Shown piece after piece: positions 4,622 to 7,752 of a stretch of DNA of 7,752 nt. Source of the stretch: Chloroflexota bacterium (lineage in GTDB: Bacteria > Chloroflexota > UBA6077). The translations under genes were made by a program, and so were the position numbers. The stretch covers positions 4,968 through 12,719 of the forward strand of contig JAMCTB010000099.1 of the NCBI GenBank assembly GCA_023380955.1, in the 5' to 3' direction. Numbering within the stretch: position 1 is the first letter of the stretch; each line of letters starts with the position of its first letter. A model generated the notes under the pieces. It was not told the DNA's origin, did no database searches, and saw only the letters and a list, made by a program, of their open reading frames with translations.

Positions 4622-6364
4622 CTAAGGCATCCAGCCCGTAATCGAGGAGACGACGATCAGGTAGGCTACCCCTGCGAACACGACGGCCACCATCCAGTAG
4701 GCTGCCCATAAGGTCCGGCCGACCTCCACAGCCCAAGACCGAGCGTTAGAGATGAGTGATGGATGATGGGCGATGCGTGGGGTATCGAGGAGTGAGGACT
4801 GTGGCCAGTTCTGGGTTCTGGGTTCGGCGGCGTACTCCATCTCCCTCTGGGAGAGGGTTAGTGTGAAGGCGATCTCGCTTTCAACCGTTCTCCCGCTCGC
4901 CCACTCCCCCCGTTTCCCACTCACCCCCTCGCGCCCCAACCGCCCGGCCGCCACGATCAGCCCCACTACCACCCACAGCAGCACCAGCGGCTTTGCCCCA
5001 AGGGTGATGGCGTCGGTGAGCCCGTACACCAGGTAGGCAGCGCACCCCGCCGCCAGCCCCGCCACGGCCCCTTTCATCAGGGGATCAGCCGCCCTCCGGT
5101 ACGCCTTTACGGTCTGCCATCCCACGATCAGCCAAAGCCCCACGAAGGCCATCAGCCCTGCGATCCCCAGGTCCACCGCCGTCTGCAGGTAGATATCGTG
5201 GGCGTGAGGTAGGCCGGCGCCCGGTCCCGAGAGAAAGGACGGATAGAGATTGTCCAGAACTATCGGGAAGGTGTTGAGTCCGATGCCGGTGAAGGGAAAG
5301 TCCTGGATCATGTTCAGGGCCCGGCTCCATATGTCCTCCCTGTCGATCAGCTTTGCTCCCGCGTCGCCAACGTAGTCGAGATGCAGAATCCAGCTGGAAA
5401 CGGCCCCGCGGGCCACCAGCCCCACGAAGAGTACGCCGATCACGCCAAGGATGAACTCCACGGTACCGAGCCTGCGCCAGCGTATCCCCGCCAGCAGCAT
5501 CACGGCGAAGGCAAACCCCATCAGGCTGCTGCGAGATTGCGCGAGCACCAGCACCGGAGTGACCACCAGCAGCATGAGGAAGGCCATCGCCGCGATTGGG
5601 AGGCGGTGAGAGCGGGAGACGTGGACAGAGGACTCAGGACCGAGGACTGAGGACTGAGTGCTGAGTGGGGTTCTGGGTCCTGAGTCCTGAGTTCTGGGTT
5701 CTGGGTAGGGGGCGCAGGACTGATGACTGACGACTGGTGACTGATCGCCGAGGCCTGGTAGCTGATGGCTGACCGCTATGCCTGAACGTGGGGGCCACAG
5801 CACCCACACGAGCAGGGCAAGTGGTATGGGAAGCAGGAAAGCCAGCGTTCCGCCCACTTCGTTGGGCTGGATGCCGTCGATGGTTCCGAAGGAGCTTGGC
5901 ACCGAGGAGATGAGATGAGGGATCCTGCTGTAGATTGCCGGCCCGCCCGGTAGCTTGAAGGTGATCCAAGCTGTGCTCACCAGACCCACAGCAGCCACAA
6001 CCACGGCAGCCGCCATCAGCGCCCCGAGCGTGATCCACCAGCTCCTTTGGCTCTCGACGGAGACGACGACGCCGTAGTAGACGGCCACGCCAAGCGTGAT
6101 GCCGTACAGTTTGGGCAGGCTGAAGCTCAGATCCACCGATGGGTAGAGGGACTGCACGGCCATCGCCAGGAGGATCAGCATAGGTAGGTCGAGGGGAGTG
6201 GGCAGCGTCCTATTCCGCCGGAACAGCCTCGCCAGCCAGAGGGCCAGGACGGCCAGCAGGCCCGCCAGCGGCAGGGGACCCCGCGGGAACAGCAGAGTCG
6301 GAGCAATCAGACAGAGCAGAAGGAGCTCTGCCGAGGCCAGACGATCGAGAACCCGAGTGGTCAT
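4622..6364 (-). CDS. O-antigen ligase/polymerase-like (Wzy_C) multi-pass membrane protein with low-complexity insertions
   Basis: 580 residues from ATG 6364; a stop lies two codons upstream, so this is the earliest start, with only a weak GGA ribosome site. At least nine hydrophobic segments are visible. The Wzy_C region covers about residues 265-415: QSRSSLMGF (276-284), DFPFTGIGLNTFP (355-367), then the large loop with PHAHDIYLQ (386-394), matching the conserved His motif of O-antigen ligases, and GIAG (400-403). QPNEVGG (167-173) matches the conserved PN motif before it. The family joins or polymerises lipid-linked glycans at the outer face of the membrane; in a single-membrane bacterium the acceptor could be a cell-wall or S-layer glycan. 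Two non-conserved stretches interrupt it: about 197-248 and about 475-543, both encoded by 7-bp repeats. Both lie between membrane segments, so function may survive. Ligase versus polymerase cannot be decided. Confidence 0.85.
   Translation of the reverse strand: MTTRVLDRLASAELLLLCLIAPTLLFPRGPLPLAGLLAVLALWLARLFRRNRTLPTPLDLPMLILLAMAVQSLYPSVDLSFSLPKLYGITLGVAVYYGVVVSVESQRSWWITLGALMAAAVVVAAVGLVSTAWITFKLPGGPAIYSRIPHLISSVPSSFGTIDGIQPNEVGGTLAFLLPIPLALLVWVLWPPRSGIAVSHQLPGLGDQSPVVSHQSCAPYPEPRTQDSGPRTPLSTQSSVLGPESSVHVSRSHRLPIAAMAFLMLLVVTPVLVLAQSRSSLMGFAFAVMLLAGIRWRRLGTVEFILGVIGVLFVGLVARGAVSSWILHLDYVGDAGAKLIDREDIWSRALNMIQDFPFTGIGLNTFPIVLDNLYPSFLSGPGAGLPHAHDIYLQTAVDLGIAGLMAFVGLWLIVGWQTVKAYRRAADPLMKGAVAGLAAGCAAYLVYGLTDAITLGAKPLVLLWVVVGLIVAAGRLGREGVSGKRGEWASGRTVESEIAFTLTLSQREMEYAAEPRTQNWPQSSLLDTPRIAHHPSLISNARSWAVEVGRTLWAAYWMVAVVFAGVAYLIVVSSITGWMP
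4748..4824 (-). repeat. Degenerate 7-bp repeat array in the ligase 3' part
   Basis: Reading the plus strand in steps of seven from 4748 gives eleven related units, among them AGTGATG, GATGATG, GGCGATG, GAGTGAG and two exact CTGGGTT (4811-4824). The same CTGGGTT unit recurs in the array at 5624-5777. It encodes about residues 514-539 of the ligase, including EPRTQN. It is part of a composite insertion together with the neighbouring palindrome and a C-rich array. Confidence 0.7.
4837..4869. repeat. REP-like palindrome inside the ligase gene
   Basis: CCATCTCCC (4837-4845), TCT, then GGGAGAGGG (4849-4857) form a 9-bp-arm palindrome with one mismatch, followed by TTAGTGTGAAGG. The string is a close variant of a dispersed bacterial repeat with a CCCTCTCCC/GGGAGAGGG core followed by TTAGGGTGAGGG. 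When read in frame that repeat commonly yields LTLSQRERE-like peptides; here it yields TLTLSQREME at residues 501-510. It is a small mobile or repetitive insertion kept in frame. Confidence 0.7.
4885..4926. repeat. C-rich 7-bp repeat array in the ligase gene
   Basis: Six 7-bp steps (CCGTTCT, CCCGCTC, GCCCACT, CCCCCCG, TTTCCCA, CTCACCC) resemble a decayed CCCACTC-type array. It encodes GVSGKRGEWASGRT at about residues 480-493, itself a repeating G-x-x-SG peptide. The array is less regular than the other two, but it completes the composite insertion. Confidence 0.4.
5624..5777. repeat. 22-unit degenerate heptamer array in the ligase gene
   Basis: Reading in steps of seven from 5624, the plus strand shows GACAGAG, GACTCAG, GACCGAG, GACTGAG twice, TGCTGAG, then CTGGGTC, CTGAGTC, CTGAGTT, CTGGGTT, CTGGGTA, and later GATGACT, GACGACT, GGTGACT, GATGGCT and GACCGCT. 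The seven-base phase is unbroken for 154 bp. The ligase frame crosses it without a stop, giving the Ser/Gln/Pro-rich stretch at residues about 197-247 (SHQ, PEPRTQD, STQSSV, PESS). Units appear in sub-families, as expected from repeated slippage. Confidence 0.9.
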
Positions 6365-6475
6365 TCGCTATTCCGCAAGAGCCGCCCTTGCCGCCCCATG
6401 ATGAACCCAAGTGGTGTATTATGCCCAGGCATATCAAGAGATTAGACACTAACAGCCGGTGACGGGAGCCCACGT
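6365..6475. promoter_or_regulatory. Divergent promoter region between the ligase and DUF362 genes
   Basis: 111 bp separate the two divergent genes. The AT-rich core TATTAT (6417-6422) on plus overlaps CATAAT (6423-6418) on minus; each is a 5-of-6 match to the -10 consensus, for the DUF362 and ligase genes respectively. No good -35 at 16-18 bp was found for either. For the downstream gene GGGAG (6464-6468) lies 7 nt before the TTG start at 6476. Confidence 0.3.
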
Positions 6476-7612
6476 TTGGCCGAGCGTTCCCTCGTTGCAG
6501 TCCTTAGAACTGCCCCGGAGACCGTCCTGCACGATTACCAGCGGCTGCTGGAAATAGCCGGCCATCGACAGATTCTATCCCCGTCATACCCTACAATTCT
6601 CAAGGACAACATATCCTGGCACTTCCCCTTCCCAGGAGCTAACACCACTCCATGGCAGTTGGAGGGGATCATCCTGGCGCTGCGGGCGGCCGGACACAAG
6701 CGACTGGTGTGCGTACAGAACAAAACTGTGGTCACCGACGCCTTCAAGGGCGAGGATCTGAACAACTATCTGCCGATCCTCGGCCGCCATGGCGTGCCGG
6801 TTCTCTACAACTTCCGCGACCAGGACATGCGCTGGGTCCTGTACCATCCAAAAGCGAAGATGCTTGTGCTGGACCGCATTTTCCCCGATGGAATTCGTAT
6901 CCCTGACTACTTCGTCGGCAAGAACATCATCCACCTGCCGACGGTGAAGTGCCACATCTACACCACAACCACCGGCGCGATGAAGAACGCCTTCGGAGGA
7001 CTGCTGGCCACCAGACGGCATTACGCGCACAGCTGGATCCATGAGACCCTGGTGGACCTCCTAGCGATTCAGAAGGAAATCCATCCTGGGATCTTGGCGG
7101 TTATGGATGGCACCACCGCGGGCAATGGCCCAGGTCCTCGAACCATGCGCCCGGAGATCAAGAACGTAATCCTGGCTTCCGCGGATCAGGTGGCCATAGA
7201 CGCGGTGGCGGCGAAGCTGATGGGTTTCGACCCGATGTCCATCGGCTACATCCGCCTGGCGCACGAGGCCGGGCTTGGCACAGGGCGAGTCGAGGAGATC
7301 GAGATCGTCGGCGACCTGGACGCCGCACGAGAATCCTGGGGATTCACGGTCGGCGATAACGTGGCGAGCATTGCCGGTGACCTTCTCTGGTTCAGCCCCC
7401 TCAAGGCGCTTCAGACGCTGCTCTTCCGCACCCCACTGGTGAACATCTTCATCCTCGGTTCCGAAGTTTACCACGACTACTATCGTTGGCCCGCCAGGGA
7501 CCGCGCGGTATTCGAGCGATGGCTGCGAGACACCGGCTGGGGCAGGCTGTTTCAGCAGTACGCCGAGCGGGCCGAGAGCGAGGGCGAGGCGAAGGTTACC
7601 TGGGATTCCTGA
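6476..7612 (+). CDS. DUF362-domain protein
   Basis: 378 residues from TTG 6476. GGGAG ends 7 nt upstream, and the next in-frame codons back to a TAG at 6443-6445 offer no other start. DUF362 proteins are a poorly characterised family, often fused to or found beside iron-sulfur proteins; no reaction is firmly assigned. The conserved core is clear: LPTVKCHIYTTTTGAMKNAF (154-173), RRHYAH (180-185), a Dxxx-GNGPG stretch (D211, GNGPG 216-220), then ASADQVAIDAVAAKLMGFDP (234-253) and AGLGTG (265-270). Cysteines are few (C79, C159) and there is no CxxCxxC ferredoxin motif, so any cluster would sit in a partner. Residues about 285-378 form a less familiar C-terminal extension, with a hydrophobic stretch at about 312-328 (TLLFRTPLVNIFILG) that might touch the membrane. 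It is transcribed alone, divergent from the ligase gene. Confidence 0.85.
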   Translation: MAERSLVAVLRTAPETVLHDYQRLLEIAGHRQILSPSYPTILKDNISWHFPFPGANTTPWQLEGIILALRAAGHKRLVCVQNKTVVTDAFKGEDLNNYLPILGRHGVPVLYNFRDQDMRWVLYHPKAKMLVLDRIFPDGIRIPDYFVGKNIIHLPTVKCHIYTTTTGAMKNAFGGLLATRRHYAHSWIHETLVDLLAIQKEIHPGILAVMDGTTAGNGPGPRTMRPEIKNVILASADQVAIDAVAAKLMGFDPMSIGYIRLAHEAGLGTGRVEEIEIVGDLDAARESWGFTVGDNVASIAGDLLWFSPLKALQTLLFRTPLVNIFILGSEVYHDYYRWPARDRAVFERWLRDTGWGRLFQQYAERAESEGEAKVTWDS

Positions 7613-7624
7613 CAGAACCCTCGT

Positions 7625-7653
7625 GGCTCCTGGAGTGAAACCAGGGAGGGAGC
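7625..7653 (+). terminator. Weak hairpin after the DUF362 gene
   Basis: CTCCTGG (7627-7633) can pair with CCAGGGAG (7641-7648) around a 7-nt loop with one bulge, 15 nt past the stop codon. No T-run follows, so this is a low-confidence terminator. Confidence 0.25.
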
Positions 7654-7692
7654 TACACGGTTTCCTACACGAAGCACCTGGGCGTGAGGGAG

Positions 7693-7752
7693 CCGTCATT
7701 CCCTCGCAGGCGGGTAAGACCGTCATTCCCTCGCAAACCGTCATTCCCGCGC
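7693..7752. repeat. Three copies of a CCGTCATTCCC-type intergenic repeat, running off the edge
   Basis: CCGTCATTCCCTCGCA occurs at 7693-7708 and 7720-7735, and CCGTCATTCCCGCGC at 7738-7752. The first copy is followed by GGCGGG, giving the imperfect palindrome CCCTCGCAGGCGGG. The string resembles a widely dispersed bacterial repeat of the form GTCATTCCCGCG..GGCGGGAAT. The spacing is irregular (27 and 18 bp) and the units are short, unlike a CRISPR array. The block may continue to the right. Confidence 0.8.

Noticed and set aside
5624..5777. Heptamer block taken as an intergenic region splitting the ligase into two genes
   Set aside because: The frame is open throughout and the Wzy_C parts on both sides belong to one protein of plausible length.
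7693..7752. CRISPR array
   Set aside because: Repeats are about 15-16 bp with spacers of 11 and 2 bp, too short and irregular for CRISPR; no cas genes are present.
1..7752. tRNA, rRNA, riboswitch, integrase or transposase genes
   Set aside because: None was recognised on either strand by reading. A covariance-model search would be needed to exclude small RNAs.

Overview
The window is GC-rich bacterial chromosomal DNA and most resembles Chloroflexota. That placement is an inference, based on a very long alanine/glutamine-rich HlyD-type adaptor, a UbiX with no ubiquinone genes nearby, a DUF362 protein, and 7-bp repeat arrays written into coding sequence. No rRNA, tRNA or other phylogenetic marker is present to confirm it.

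Layout, left to right. (1) Positions 1-1807, minus strand: a membrane-anchored HlyD/RND-type periplasmic adaptor cut by the window edge, with about 370 residues of 33-residue coiled-coil repeats between its lipoyl half-domains. Upstream lie a strong Shine-Dalgarno site, a CAAC/GTTG inverted repeat and a plausible promoter. (2) 2038-2598, minus: a UbiX flavin prenyltransferase followed by a strong GC hairpin. (3) 2794-3626, plus: a sugar phosphate isomerase/epimerase-like TIM-barrel gene broken by a 38-bp partial tandem duplication that shifts the frame. (4) 3826-4590, plus: a small PAS-like plus degenerate GGDEF protein lacking the catalytic signature and the last helix. (5) 4622-6364, minus: an O-antigen ligase/polymerase-like (Wzy_C) membrane protein carrying two low-complexity insertions made of 7-bp repeats and a palindromic REP-like element. 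(6) 6476-7612, plus: a DUF362 protein with a TTG start. (7) 7693-7752: three copies of a CCGTCATTCCC-type intergenic repeat running off the right edge.

The genes do not form one operon. ubiX and the isomerase gene are divergent, the GGDEF gene and the ligase gene converge, and the ligase and DUF362 genes diverge. The functions (export, flavin cofactor, carbohydrate enzyme, signalling relic, surface polysaccharide, possible iron-sulfur or electron-transfer protein) do not form an obvious pathway. I see no convincing new multi-gene system. The most unusual signals are the frameshifting duplication, the coding-sequence repeat invasions of the ligase gene, and the 33-residue periodic adaptor.
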